Shown: piece after piece, positions 54,536-63,169 of the stretch
Layout: every line of letters starts with the position of its first letter
Position numbering within the stretch: the stretch's first letter is position 1
Assembly: GCA_934408725.1 (NCBI GenBank)
Contig: CAKRVB010000004.1
Location: 58,536-122,535, forward strand
From: an uncultured Marvinbryantia sp.
Lineage (GTDB): Bacteria; Bacillota; Clostridia; Lachnospirales; Lachnospiraceae
Length of the DNA stretch: 64,000 nt
Direction: 5' to 3'
Program-made: the position numbers and the translations under genes
The notes under the pieces: generated by a model
Database searches by the model: none
The model's input: only the letters and a program-made list of their open reading frames with translations
Told to the model about the DNA's origin: nothing

Positions 54536-55114
54536 TTATTGTTCTTTACTGATATTCAAAAAATTTTCGATTAACATCATGCCTTTCGATGTGAGTACGG
54601 ATTCCGGATGGAACTGTAAGCCATACACCGGATAGTCTCTGTGTTCCACTGCCATCACCTCGCCGTCAGTCGTCTCTGCGGTAACTTTCAACTCATCTGG
54701 GAGTGTATTCCGGAGAGCCGCCAGTGAATGATATCTTGCCACTTGCATTTCTGTTCCGATCTTTCGGAAAAGTGGTGACTCTTCCAGGATCTGTGCCATA
54801 GAGCTTTTTCCATGCATCAGCTCTTTTGCATAAGAAACCGTTCCTCCAAAGGCTTCGCAGATGGCCTGATGCCCCAGACAAACTCCAAGGATCGGTACTT
54901 TATCTTTGAAATACCGGATTGCCTCAATGCAGATACCTGCATCAGACGGTTTCCCCGGTCCCGGTGAAATCACAATCGCCTGTGGATGCATCTCTTCGAT
55001 CTCTGTCAGGGTGCAGAAATCGTTTCGGATGACCCGGATGTCCGGCTCCAGTGCTCCGATATACTGCACCAGATTGTAAGTAAAGCTGTCATAATTATCA
55101 ATCAGAAGTATCAT
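54536..55114 (-). CDS. trpG: Anthranilate synthase component II (glutamine amidotransferase)
   Basis: A 192-residue class I glutamine amidotransferase supplying ammonia to TrpE. Begins MILLIDNYDSFTYNLVQYIG; GPGKPSDAG, the nucleophile cysteine in GVCLGHQAI, and FHPESVLT with the catalytic histidine and glutamate are present. The ATG overlaps the trpE stop (ATGA). Confidence 0.96.
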   Translation of the reverse strand: MILLIDNYDSFTYNLVQYIGALEPDIRVIRNDFCTLTEIEEMHPQAIVISPGPGKPSDAGICIEAIRYFKDKVPILGVCLGHQAICEAFGGTVSYAKELMHGKSSMAQILEESPLFRKIGTEMQVARYHSLAALRNTLPDELKVTAETTDGEVMAVEHRDYPVYGLQFHPESVLTSKGMMLIENFLNISKEQ

Positions 55115-56622
55115 TCGTCCAGTCCTCCTTCTGCCAGCCGGATCGCCTGCACCACGGCTCTTGCTTTGTTGCAGCATTCCTGATATTCCTTTTCCGGTAC
55201 ACTGTCTGCCACGATTCCTGCTCCTGACTGAACGCATACCTTTCCGTTTTTCTTATATGCCAGCCGGATACCAATACAGGTATCCAGGTTGCCGGTAAAG
55301 TCCAGATATCCCACAGCTCCTCCGTAGATACCTCTCTTTCTTCCTTCCAGTTCCTGAATAATCTCACATGCCCGGATCTTCGGTGCCCCGGAAAGGGTAC
55401 CTGCCGGAAGGATAGAATCCACTGCATTCACTGCATCCATATCTTCCCGAATCTTGCCCGATACCGTAGACCCGATGTGCATCACACAGGAATAACGGTG
55501 AATCGTACAATACTGTTCCACTTTCACACTGCCCAGCTGACTGATTTTGCCGATGTCATTTCTTCCCAGATCCACCAGCATATTGTGCTCTGCCAGTTCT
55601 TTTTCATCCTGCAGCAATTCTTTTTCCAACTGAAGATCCTCTTCCTCTGTTTTCCCCCTTGGTCTGGTTCCAGCCAATGGGAATGTGAACAACTTCCCAT
55701 CTTCCAGTTTCACCAATGTCTCCGGCGATGCTCCTGCGATCTCCACATCATCACTGGAGAAGTAAAACATATACGGGGACGGATTGCTGGTTCGCAGTAC
55801 CCGGTAAGTATCAAACAGGCTTCCTTCTGCTTTGGCGGTCTGAGGATTGGATAACACCACCTGGAAAATATCACCTTCGTGGATGTACTGTTTTGCTTTG
55901 TTCACCATCTCCGTGTAACGTTCCTGTGAAAAATCCGGTGTCAGTTCTTCCTTTAAACGAATCGGCTTGAAAATGGCTTTTGCGCCACTGTTCAGCAGCT
56001 TCTTCATCTCTTCCAGTTCTTCTTCTGCCTTCTGATAGGAGGCTTCGATATCAGAAGTATCTACACCCGAAATGAGAATCAGCTTCTGACGATAATGATC
56101 AAATACCAGTGCCTTGGTAAATAACATCAGATCCACATCCCGAAAGTCTTCACTGCCTGACAGATATTTTTTCAATGTTGGTTCTGCATATTTCAGATAA
56201 TCGTAGGAAAAATATCCCACCATGCCACCGGTAAATGGAGGCATTCCCTTGATCTTCGGGCTCTTATACTCTGCCAGAATCTTTCGGATCAGCTCGCCCG
56301 GATGGGCCACCTCGGTATATTCCTCTTTTAAGAAAGATTCCTTCATGGACGGGGCAATCTGTTCTTCTTCCGTTCGGATCCGCACCTTTCCGTCCAGACA
56401 GGACAGCTCCAGAATCGGTTCATATCCAAGCATGGAATAGCGTCCCCATTTCTGATCATTCTCTGCACTTTCCAGCAGATAGCAATGCCTGCTGGCTGCC
56501 CGTAATGTTCTCATAACTTCTACCGGAGTAAAACGGTCTGCATAAAGTTCCCTGCAAACCGGGATCCGCCGGTAGTCTCCCTGCGATGCAATTACCTTTA
56601 CTTCTTCCAAAGATGGATACAT
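55111..56622 (-). CDS. trpE: Anthranilate synthase component I
   Basis: A 503-residue chorismate-utilising enzyme. Starts MYPSLEEVKVIASQGDYRRIPVCRELYAD; later PSPYMFYFSSDDVEIAGASPETLVKLEDG, PLAGTRPRG, VDLGRNDIGKIS and SGAPKIRACEIIQELEGRKRGIYGGAVGY. I chose the ATG at 56622 preceded by CAGGAGG. It is the first gene of the operon, controlled by the T-box directly upstream. Confidence 0.97.
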   Translation of the reverse strand: MYPSLEEVKVIASQGDYRRIPVCRELYADRFTPVEVMRTLRAASRHCYLLESAENDQKWGRYSMLGYEPILELSCLDGKVRIRTEEEQIAPSMKESFLKEEYTEVAHPGELIRKILAEYKSPKIKGMPPFTGGMVGYFSYDYLKYAEPTLKKYLSGSEDFRDVDLMLFTKALVFDHYRQKLILISGVDTSDIEASYQKAEEELEEMKKLLNSGAKAIFKPIRLKEELTPDFSQERYTEMVNKAKQYIHEGDIFQVVLSNPQTAKAEGSLFDTYRVLRTSNPSPYMFYFSSDDVEIAGASPETLVKLEDGKLFTFPLAGTRPRGKTEEEDLQLEKELLQDEKELAEHNMLVDLGRNDIGKISQLGSVKVEQYCTIHRYSCVMHIGSTVSGKIREDMDAVNAVDSILPAGTLSGAPKIRACEIIQELEGRKRGIYGGAVGYLDFTGNLDTCIGIRLAYKKNGKVCVQSGAGIVADSVPEKEYQECCNKARAVVQAIRLAEGGLDE

Positions 56623-56660
56623 ATGTGAACCTCCTGTTTTTTCTGGATATTTACAAATAC

Positions 56661-56960
56661 AAAAAACCGCCCTCGACAAAATCCTCTGATTCTGTCAAGG
56701 GCGGGTAAAATTCTAATCCCGTGGTGCCACCTCGATTCACGGCAAGCCGTGCGCTTTCCAAGATACTAACATATCTCTGGCAACTAACGTATGCCTTACG
56801 TCATAGAATACTCGATCAATTCTGATCTTTGACTATGCCCTCAGCGGTCCATTTAGCTGCCTGCATTTCAATCCGGCTCTCAGCACCCCGGAATCTCTGT
56901 GTGCGCATCTGCTGCTTTTATCTCCGCTTCAACGGTTTGTTCTTTTTCAATTCAACGCTT
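56661..56960 (-). promoter_or_regulatory. Tryptophan T-box riboswitch
   Basis: On the minus strand the leader carries stem I with GCGG and CCGC arms closing a specifier loop that contains TGG (56851-56849), the Trp codon. The T-box bulge reads TGGCACC (56729-56723), whose C matches the G discriminator expected for tRNA-Trp. The terminator CCGCCCTTGACA / TGTCGAGGGCGG followed by TTTTTT occupies 56704-56661. Uncharged tRNA-Trp would turn on the trp operon. Confidence 0.9.
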
Positions 56961-56966
56961 TACCAT

Positions 56967-56995
56967 AATATAGTACGAACTAACCAATTTGTCAA
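56967..56995 (-). promoter_or_regulatory. Promoter of the trp operon
   Basis: Minus strand TTGACA (56995-56990), 17-bp spacer, TATATT (56972-56967), just before the T-box. Confidence 0.85.
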
Positions 56996-57007
56996 GTATG
57001 AATTTTT

Positions 57008-58300
57008 TTATCTGCGAAATCTCATATACGGATATCGCTTTGCCATCCGTTCATCCGGGAAATGCTCATCAATCATTTTCACAACCGGATTCTCTGTATC
57101 TGCTGCGGCCGGATCGCAGTTTCTGGCTGTGTATCGAATGACTGAAGCAGAAGAAATGATCATATTTACAATCATGAATACTGCCAGCAGCCAGGCACAG
57201 ATATGACCGGCTTTCCTGGGAATCCTGTCAATCAGATCAGACAGCCGCGGATAGATTCCTTTGATCCATACTACGCTGGCAATGCCCCAGAAAAAGCAGA
57301 ACAACAGGTTGATTCGTCCGCCCAGGTTAAATGGCAGACTGCTGTAATTCCAGAATACAGCTCCGAATACCACTTCGGTAAATACACTGCATACATATTC
57401 GTAAGCTCCGCCAAGAACGGTTCCCCATAAGAACACGTATCGGTCGCTTTTCTCCCGAAACTGATAGAGAAAGATCGTTGCCAGTACGCATGCCAGTCCC
57501 CACACAATGCTGAACTGTCCATATACCACACTGCTTCGGCAGACCAGTTTTCCTGTTGTTGCCAGCATGAAAATCGTCTCTGTAATATCTCCCAGGAAGG
57601 AAGCGATCATAAAGATCATGAACAATTTATAGATTCCGCATCCGGCACCAAATACGGAAATATCCTTCTCCCGTGCTTCCGGGAATGCTTTCATCATACG
57701 TTTCTGAATCTGACGGGTCAGGGCATTTTCCAGCAGCCTGGATGTCTTACTCAATTCTTCCCTGATACTGTCAATCTGTTCATTCTTACGCAGTCCCAGA
57801 ATCGCCGCAAAGGATCCCAGATAATCCGCTGCCAGCAGACCAAGTAATACCCAGACGCAGATCCATCCGATTGGTTTTGGAATCAGATGGATCAAATGAA
57901 TCAGCAGTCCATTCCCCATTTTAATGGCAAACACGCCACATGCACCCCATAACAGTGATGTTGGCAGGGAAATCATGCCATTCAGGTTGTAATGGAATCT
58001 GGAATAATCCCACCACATTTTGCCGGTTATCGCCGTCAGACATTTGCCGGTTATGTATTCAATAAAGGATGCCAGAATCATAGCTCCCAGGAACAGGAAC
58101 ACCCAGTCATCTTTCAGATCCGGCAGAAATATGGCAAACGCAAATGCTCCCAGCCCGTAAATCGGACATAACGGACCGGTAATAAAACCACGGTTGACAA
58201 ACTTATGCTGCTTTATTACAGAAACAGCAACTTCACCGCACCATCCTATAAAGGAATAGATCAGGAAAAACCAGAAAAGCTGATACCATGTATATGTCAT
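57008..58300 (-). CDS. Tandem-repeat membrane protein of the putative ABC-transporter type (PF06541-like)
   Basis: A 430-residue polytopic membrane protein annotated in many Firmicutes as putative ABC transporter permease, but no ATPase or binding protein is adjacent. It is an internal duplication: residues 1-150 (IGWCGEVAV, RGFITGPLCPIYGLGAF, EYITGKCLTAITGKMWWDYS) and 225-385 (LGDITETIFM, SVVYGQFSIVWGLACV, YEYVCSVFTEVVFGAVFWNYS) share their pattern. The first half has about four helices, as does the second. The stop overlaps none; its start overlaps the HAD gene by 4 nt. Function unknown. Confidence 0.78.
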   Translation of the reverse strand: MTYTWYQLFWFFLIYSFIGWCGEVAVSVIKQHKFVNRGFITGPLCPIYGLGAFAFAIFLPDLKDDWVFLFLGAMILASFIEYITGKCLTAITGKMWWDYSRFHYNLNGMISLPTSLLWGACGVFAIKMGNGLLIHLIHLIPKPIGWICVWVLLGLLAADYLGSFAAILGLRKNEQIDSIREELSKTSRLLENALTRQIQKRMMKAFPEAREKDISVFGAGCGIYKLFMIFMIASFLGDITETIFMLATTGKLVCRSSVVYGQFSIVWGLACVLATIFLYQFREKSDRYVFLWGTVLGGAYEYVCSVFTEVVFGAVFWNYSSLPFNLGGRINLLFCFFWGIASVVWIKGIYPRLSDLIDRIPRKAGHICAWLLAVFMIVNMIISSASVIRYTARNCDPAAADTENPVVKMIDEHFPDERMAKRYPYMRFRR

Positions 58301-58980
58301 AATGCCAGATCCTCATAATCATTGATAAAATACTCTGCAAGTTCTATTTTCTCCTGTCTCATGTCCTTTGAATAATCATCTTCAATGGCTATCACAGTCA
58401 TTCCTGCTGCATTTCCTGCCTTGATTCCAGCCGGAAGATCTTCAAAAACCAGACAGCGTGACGGCTCCACATCCAGACGCTCAGCCACTACCAGATAGAC
58501 ATCCGGTGCCGGTTTGCCCTTCTTTGCCTCACAAGATGTCATGATACAGTCAAAATATTCATCAAAATGAAGGATTTTTCCCACTGCATCCACCAGTTCT
58601 CTGGAATTGCTGGTCGCTACCCCCAGTTTCTTTCCATTTGCTTTACAGTACTCCAGGAATTTCAGGGCACCTTTTTTATAAGGCACTTTTGTACAGTAGA
58701 TTTCATATGCCATCTGATTCCAATCCTGCTTAATCTGCTCCAGCGAATCTGTAATCCTGAATTTTTCTTTAAAATAAATGGCTGTCTCAGTAAAGCTCAT
58801 GCCCTCGATCTCTTTCTGGATGGTCTCGATCTGCTGTGAATCATGAGGTGCTGCCACACCATACCGCTTCAGGTAATCAATATCAATCTTCTTCCACATC
58901 CACATGGAATCCACCAATGTTCCATCCATATCAAAAATCACAGCATCGTGATCCGGCAGTGTTATCTTTTGTCTGTTCAT
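58297..58980 (-). CDS. HAD family phosphatase, beta-phosphoglucomutase-like
   Basis: A 227-residue haloacid dehalogenase phosphatase. The nucleophile aspartate is in AVIFDMDGTLVDSM; motif II VATSNSREL, motif III KGKPAPDVYL and DLPAGIKAGNAAGMTVIAIEDD complete the set. A cap domain inserted after motif I assigns it to the beta-phosphoglucomutase/phosphatase subgroup. The ATG at 58980 follows AAAGGAAA. The substrate is unknown. Confidence 0.9.
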   Translation of the reverse strand: MNRQKITLPDHDAVIFDMDGTLVDSMWMWKKIDIDYLKRYGVAAPHDSQQIETIQKEIEGMSFTETAIYFKEKFRITDSLEQIKQDWNQMAYEIYCTKVPYKKGALKFLEYCKANGKKLGVATSNSRELVDAVGKILHFDEYFDCIMTSCEAKKGKPAPDVYLVVAERLDVEPSRCLVFEDLPAGIKAGNAAGMTVIAIEDDYSKDMRQEKIELAEYFINDYEDLAL

Positions 58981-59134
58981 GTAGTTTCCTTTCTGATGCA
59001 ATACTCCTGTTGTGTCTCTGTTTCTTTTCGTTATTGCAGATTTTGAACAGCCACCCTGGGCTGCATGCCCTTTCAGTATATAAGAAGCCGGAACAGATTA
59101 CAATCTTTTCCTGTACTCACTGTTCTGGCAGTGT

Positions 59135-59140
59135 TATAAT
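59135..59140 (+). promoter_or_regulatory. Possible -10 box upstream of the PqqD-HprK gene
   Basis: TATAAT at 59135-59140 in the divergent region, directly before the hairpin element at 59146. No good -35 was found, so this is weak. Confidence 0.35.
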
Positions 59141-59145
59141 TTATC

Positions 59146-59288
59146 CGTATCTGTTCAGTACCTTCACAGATACGAAGCCAAAATTCAATAGAATCGCCTT
59201 GGGCGATGGAATTTTGGTGTGCATGTCTCGGAATTTTGGCATATACATGCCAAAACACCTCGCGGGACAGTGGATTCTGAACAGTTAC
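59146..59288. repeat. 143-bp structured element with GTAWCTGTTCAG ends
   Basis: The left end CGTATCTGTTCAG and the right end, read from the other strand, GTAACTGTTCAG, are inverted repeats. Inside are three hairpins: CGTATCTGT/ACAGATACG (59146-59174), CCAAAATTC/GAATTTTGG around nested ATCGCC/GGCGAT (59178-59217), and TTTTGGCAT/ATGCCAAAA (59234-59255). Part copies occur at 1-55, 11280-11326 and 21328-21355, so it is a dispersed, MITE-like or structured-RNA family. It occupies most of the spacer before the PqqD-HprK gene. Confidence 0.75.
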
Positions 59289-59331
59289 ATTTATCTCATG
59301 AATGACTTACGAAAGAAAGGTAACCCGTTTC

Positions 59332-60501
59332 ATGATATTCAAATGTCAATCCGGATATACGCTCCGGCAAATCGAAAATGATTTTTATCTGCTTCCCTAT
59401 GGGCAGCAGATTGCCGATCAGAAAAAGGGGCTTCTCCTAAATGAAACCAGTGTTTTTCTGTGGAGGAATCTGCAGGAACGAGGCAATGCAACCTCTGAGC
59501 AGCTTGCCGCTGCACTGACCAGCTATTACCAGATTCCAGATGCATCCTTTTCTTCTGTTGTGACAGATGTGAAAGACTGGATCCATCAGCTGTGCCAGCT
59601 GGGAATGCTCACTGCATCCCTGCATTCTGTCCCGGAAGACGCTTCCTGCTGTCTTTCCATTGCCGGACTGATCCTGCATCTGTATGATCCATCTGATCTT
59701 GTGAGTGCCTCGTTTGATGCTTTTCGCACAGACTCTTTTGCACAGCTTCCGGATCAGCGCATAGATCTTCTGACCGCACCGCCGGAAAGCCGTTCTTATG
59801 AACAGGTTCTGCTGCAAAATAGAGAAATGACTATTTTTCAGAATTCTGACCGTTATGTGATACTTTTTCCTACTATGCCGGATATTTACGAAGCACATAT
59901 GGCTCTGGATGGCAGTTATGTACGTATCTTCTGCCAGGCTGTGCATACCGGCGAAGCATCCGATGACCTGTTTCACGCCATCCGGCTGTTCTTTCTGTAC
60001 CTTGCCCAGAGAAAAGGCATATTTGCCCTTCATTCAGCCTCCATTCTGTACCGTGATAAAGCCTGGCTGTTCTCCGGTCACTCCGGCATGGGCAAGTCCA
60101 CACATACAGCCCTGTGGCACGAACTGTTTCAGACTCCATATCTGAATGGAGATCTGAATCTGATCGGCAGCCAGAACGGAAGCTTATGTGTCTATGGCAT
60201 CCCATGGTGCGGAACTTCCGGTATCTACACTACCAGACAGTATCCACTGGGCGGTATTATACTTCTCGGGCGACACCCTGATCAGGATGTCATAGACGAA
60301 CTGTCCACGCAGGAAAAAATACTGCGTGTCATGCAGCGTATGATCTCACCTGCCTGGACTGCAGAACTGTTGGATCAGAACCTGTCTTTTGCATCCAAAA
60401 CAGCGGATAAGGTTCCTGTATTTCACCTGTCCTGTACCATGCGTCCTTCTGCTGCTCAGACTGCCAGAGAAGCCATTGACCGTCTGGAGGATCTGTCATG
60501 A
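59332..60501 (+). CDS. PqqD-like RRE domain fused to HPr-kinase-like domain
   Basis: A 389-residue cytosolic protein with two parts. Residues 1-95 look like the PqqD/RRE fold that binds leader peptides (YTLRQIENDFYLLPYGQQIADQKKGLLLNETSVFLWRNLQ, IHQLCQLGML). Residues 100-389 resemble HPr-kinase-like enzymes found in RiPP clusters, with Walker A SGHSGMGKST at 248-257 and a following LNGDLNL. The ATG at 59332 is preferred, 12 nt after AAAGG. The gene ends in an ATGA overlap with the ABC exporter. By analogy with paeninodin-type kinases it could phosphorylate a leader-bearing peptide; this is inference. Confidence 0.82.
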   Translation: MIFKCQSGYTLRQIENDFYLLPYGQQIADQKKGLLLNETSVFLWRNLQERGNATSEQLAAALTSYYQIPDASFSSVVTDVKDWIHQLCQLGMLTASLHSVPEDASCCLSIAGLILHLYDPSDLVSASFDAFRTDSFAQLPDQRIDLLTAPPESRSYEQVLLQNREMTIFQNSDRYVILFPTMPDIYEAHMALDGSYVRIFCQAVHTGEASDDLFHAIRLFFLYLAQRKGIFALHSASILYRDKAWLFSGHSGMGKSTHTALWHELFQTPYLNGDLNLIGSQNGSLCVYGIPWCGTSGIYTTRQYPLGGIILLGRHPDQDVIDELSTQEKILRVMQRMISPAWTAELLDQNLSFASKTADKVPVFHLSCTMRPSAAQTAREAIDRLEDLS

Positions 60502-62267
60502 AAAAGAAACTTCTGCTGATTCAAAAATACCTGAAACAGGGCACTCTGAAGAAAATGTGGGCTCAGACATTGTGGATCTATCAGTATGGCCGCCGCTACT
60601 GGAAAGCTATGATCCTGTATACCCTGCTTGGACTCATGGGCACCGGTGTCTCTCTGATCTCCAGCCTGATCTCCAAAGATCTGGTGGATATCATTACCGG
60701 TCACCAGACCGGGCAGCTTCTTGGCACCTTTGCCGCCATGATCGGTTTTTCCATTGCAAACATTCTGGTTTCCCAGGCTTCCGGATATGCTTCCACTTTT
60801 ATCAGCCTGAAGGTGGATACAGAGATTAAAAATGAAATTTTTGCGAAAATGCTGGTGACGGACTGGGAATCTCTGACAGATTACCATACCGGTGATCTGG
60901 TTACCCGGTGGAGCTCGGATGCATCCAATATATCCAGCGGTATTCTGAACTGGATTCCGAACCTGATCATCTATAGCTTCCGTTTTATCAGTGCACTGGC
61001 AATCGTATTGTATTATGACCCTACCTTTGCCCTGTTTGCACTCCTTGGCATGCCTTTCAGTGCACTCCTTTCCCGTCCTCTCCTGCGCAGAATGACAAAA
61101 AACAATGAACGCAGCGCTGCCATGAATGCCAGGCTGTACGGATTTAACCAGGAAGCATTTTCCAATATCCAGACCATTAAGGCTTTTGACCTGATCCATT
61201 TCTATACATCCAAACTGAAAAGCCTTCAGGATGAATACATCCATATGCGTCTGGATTTTCAGAAAATGTCCATGCTGACCTCTGTTCTGATGTCCATTAT
61301 CAGCTTCATTGTATCCTATAGTTGTTACGGATGGGGGATCTACCGGGTATGGAGCAATGCCATCAGTTACGGAACCATGACCATGTTTCTGTCTCTCTCC
61401 GGCACACTGACCGGTGCGGTAAATTCTCTGGTCAGCCTGGTTCCATCTGCTATTTCCCTGACTATTTCAGCAGGGCGTCTGATGGATATCGTGGAAATGC
61501 CTCAGGAAGATTACAGCCAGGACGCTGCTGTGTGTCACTTTGAAAAACAGTATCGTTCTGAGGGAATTGGCCTGAATATGCAGAATCTGAGTTATGCCTA
61601 CCATAATGGCACGTCGGTTTTTGCCGATGCTTCCATGGAAGCTTATCCCCACGAAATCGTTGCACTGGTCGGTCCATCCGGTGAAGGGAAGACCACCATG
61701 CTGCGTCTGATTCTTTCTCTTTTAACGCCACAGGCCGGATCATTCCACGTCTGTGCCGGGGCTCAGCATGAGCACTATATAGAAATGTCCCCTTCCACCA
61801 GGAAATTGTTCTCCTATGTGCCACAGGGCAATACCATGTTTTCCGGAACGATTGCTGATAATATGCGAAATGTAAAACCGGATGCCACCGATGAAGAAAT
61901 AATCGAAGCCATGAAGCTTGCCTGTGCATGGGACTTCGTGGAAAAACTTCCGGACGGCATCTACAGCGAGATCAAGGAACGGGGCGGCGGCTTCTCAGAA
62001 GGACAGGCACAACGTCTCTCCATCGCCCGGGCACTTCTCCGTAAATCCCCGATCCTGCTGCTGGACGAAGCTACCTCTGCCCTGGATGTGGCAACGGAAC
62101 GAAAAGTCCTGCGCAATATCATGCAGGACACCTATCCTCGGACCTGTATCGTGACCACCCACAGGCCAACGGTTCTGAATATCTGCACCAGAGTCTATGC
62201 AATACGGGATAAAAAATGCGATGTGCTGAATGAAGAAGAGATTCAAAAAATGATGAAAGAATTTTAA
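60498..62267 (+). CDS. ABC exporter (fused membrane and ATPase domains), no C39 peptidase
   Basis: A 589-residue exporter. Residues 30-330 hold six membrane helices with LLGLMGTGVSLISSLISKDLVD at the first. The ATPase half has Walker A GPSGEGKTT (392-400), Q-loop FSYVPQGNTMFSGTI, a non-standard signature FSEGQAQRLSIARA and Walker B ILLLDEATSALD, with the H-loop in VTTHRP. It lacks the N-terminal cysteine peptidase of GG-leader exporters, so processing would need a separate enzyme, such as the peptidase at 63813. It starts inside the stop of the PqqD-HprK gene, so the two are coupled. Confidence 0.88.
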   Translation: MKKKLLLIQKYLKQGTLKKMWAQTLWIYQYGRRYWKAMILYTLLGLMGTGVSLISSLISKDLVDIITGHQTGQLLGTFAAMIGFSIANILVSQASGYASTFISLKVDTEIKNEIFAKMLVTDWESLTDYHTGDLVTRWSSDASNISSGILNWIPNLIIYSFRFISALAIVLYYDPTFALFALLGMPFSALLSRPLLRRMTKNNERSAAMNARLYGFNQEAFSNIQTIKAFDLIHFYTSKLKSLQDEYIHMRLDFQKMSMLTSVLMSIISFIVSYSCYGWGIYRVWSNAISYGTMTMFLSLSGTLTGAVNSLVSLVPSAISLTISAGRLMDIVEMPQEDYSQDAAVCHFEKQYRSEGIGLNMQNLSYAYHNGTSVFADASMEAYPHEIVALVGPSGEGKTTMLRLILSLLTPQAGSFHVCAGAQHEHYIEMSPSTRKLFSYVPQGNTMFSGTIADNMRNVKPDATDEEIIEAMKLACAWDFVEKLPDGIYSEIKERGGGFSEGQAQRLSIARALLRKSPILLLDEATSALDVATERKVLRNIMQDTYPRTCIVTTHRPTVLNICTRVYAIRDKKCDVLNEEEIQKMMKEF

Positions 62268-62304
62268 AAAATGGTGGCAGACCATGAAGAATGATCTGCC
62301 GCCA
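62266..62304. terminator. Terminator between exporter and precursor genes
   Basis: GTGGCAGA-like arms form a GC-rich hairpin (62273-62304); on the minus strand it is followed by TTTTTT, so it mainly ends the precursor transcript. Confidence 0.65.
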
Positions 62305-62323
62305 CTTACTTTCTCTCTTTGAT

Positions 62324-62737
62324 TTAAGCTGTATATCCTGAATCGGTTATTGATACCAGTGTTGCTTTTAAGCTAGATGCTTCTCCTGATACAGGCTGAA
62401 CAACCACATTAAACATTCCCTGATCTGCCCCACTGTTATTCATGGATGAATTTCTGACAAATGTCAATGTATTTGTACCATCGCCACTCTGTAAGAAATT
62501 CTGTGCACTTCCATCCACAACCTTTACCGGTGCATTTAATCTAACTACAACGATCTGTGCAGTGTTGGAATGATCTCTTGTCTCATGTGTGTAGTATACA
62601 GCGAAACGATATTTATTACCCATACCACCCTCATAGCTTTCATCAGCAATACGTCCTACAAGACATCCGCTGGCTGCGTAAATACCTTCTGCTAATCCAT
62701 TGTCCACTGTTACTACTGGTTTTGCATATTCTCTCAT
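62324..62737 (-). CDS. Leader-bearing small protein 1 (KPVVTVD...YAASG)
   Basis: A 137-residue protein with the shared leader (MREYAKPVVTVDNGLAEG, then IYAASG), followed by a body of about 113 residues rich in V, T, N and G with alternating hydrophobic strands (YRFAVYYTHETRD, TAQIVVVRLNAPVKVVDG, TNTLTFVRN, GMFNVVVQPV), so probably a beta-sandwich. The leader has no hydrophobic core and is not a Sec signal. A cysteine follows YAASG directly (YAASGC). GGGGGAAG precedes the ATG. Exported by a leader-dependent route is inferred. Confidence 0.8.
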   Translation of the reverse strand: MREYAKPVVTVDNGLAEGIYAASGCLVGRIADESYEGGMGNKYRFAVYYTHETRDHSNTAQIVVVRLNAPVKVVDGSAQNFLQSGDGTNTLTFVRNSSMNNSGADQGMFNVVVQPVSGEASSLKATLVSITDSGYTA

Positions 62738-62784
62738 GCTTCTTCCCCCATTCTTCTCTTATAAGAAATAAAACACTATTGTTT

Positions 62785-63150
62785 TTATGTATTCGATGCT
62801 GAGCAGCCTGTGATCTTGAGCTGTTTAATTACACCATTTGCCTGTACTGTGATCTCAGCTGTTTCCGGTGCTGAATACCAAGATAAAGTCAGCTGATTTC
62901 CTGAGTAACTACCTGATGCGTTACCACCCCATCCACCGCTGATATTATTATTAAACCTCACTGTAACTGTCAGCTGTGAACGGTTCGCATTCGTCAGATC
63001 CAGAGTAAAATTAGCCTGACCGCCGCCTCCCCAGTCACTCACAACACTCAGATCACTTGCTGACACGCCATTTTCTGCTCCGCTGGCTGCATAAACGCCT
63101 TCTGCCTGTCCCGCATCTACGGTAATTACCGGCTTTTCATACATCTTCAT
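62785..63150 (-). CDS. Leader-bearing small protein 2 (KPVITVD...YAASG)
   Basis: A 121-residue protein sharing the leader (MKMYEKPVITVDAGQAEG, then VYAASG). The body is Gly/Ser/Asn-rich and beta-like (NFTLDLTNANRSQLTVTVRFNN, GGWGGNASGSYSGNQLTLSW), resembling carbohydrate-binding modules in composition, and ends in LKITGCSASNT. AAGGAG lies 8 nt before the ATG at 63150. It is 19 nt from its upstream neighbour. Confidence 0.8.
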   Translation of the reverse strand: MKMYEKPVITVDAGQAEGVYAASGAENGVSASDLSVVSDWGGGGQANFTLDLTNANRSQLTVTVRFNNNISGGWGGNASGSYSGNQLTLSWYSAPETAEITVQANGVIKQLKITGCSASNT

Positions 63151-63169
63151 TCTTGCAACTCCTTACCAC

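Noticed and set aside
57008-58300. Genuine ABC permease
   Set aside because: No ATPase or binding protein nearby; the family name is historical, so only a membrane protein of unknown function is claimed.
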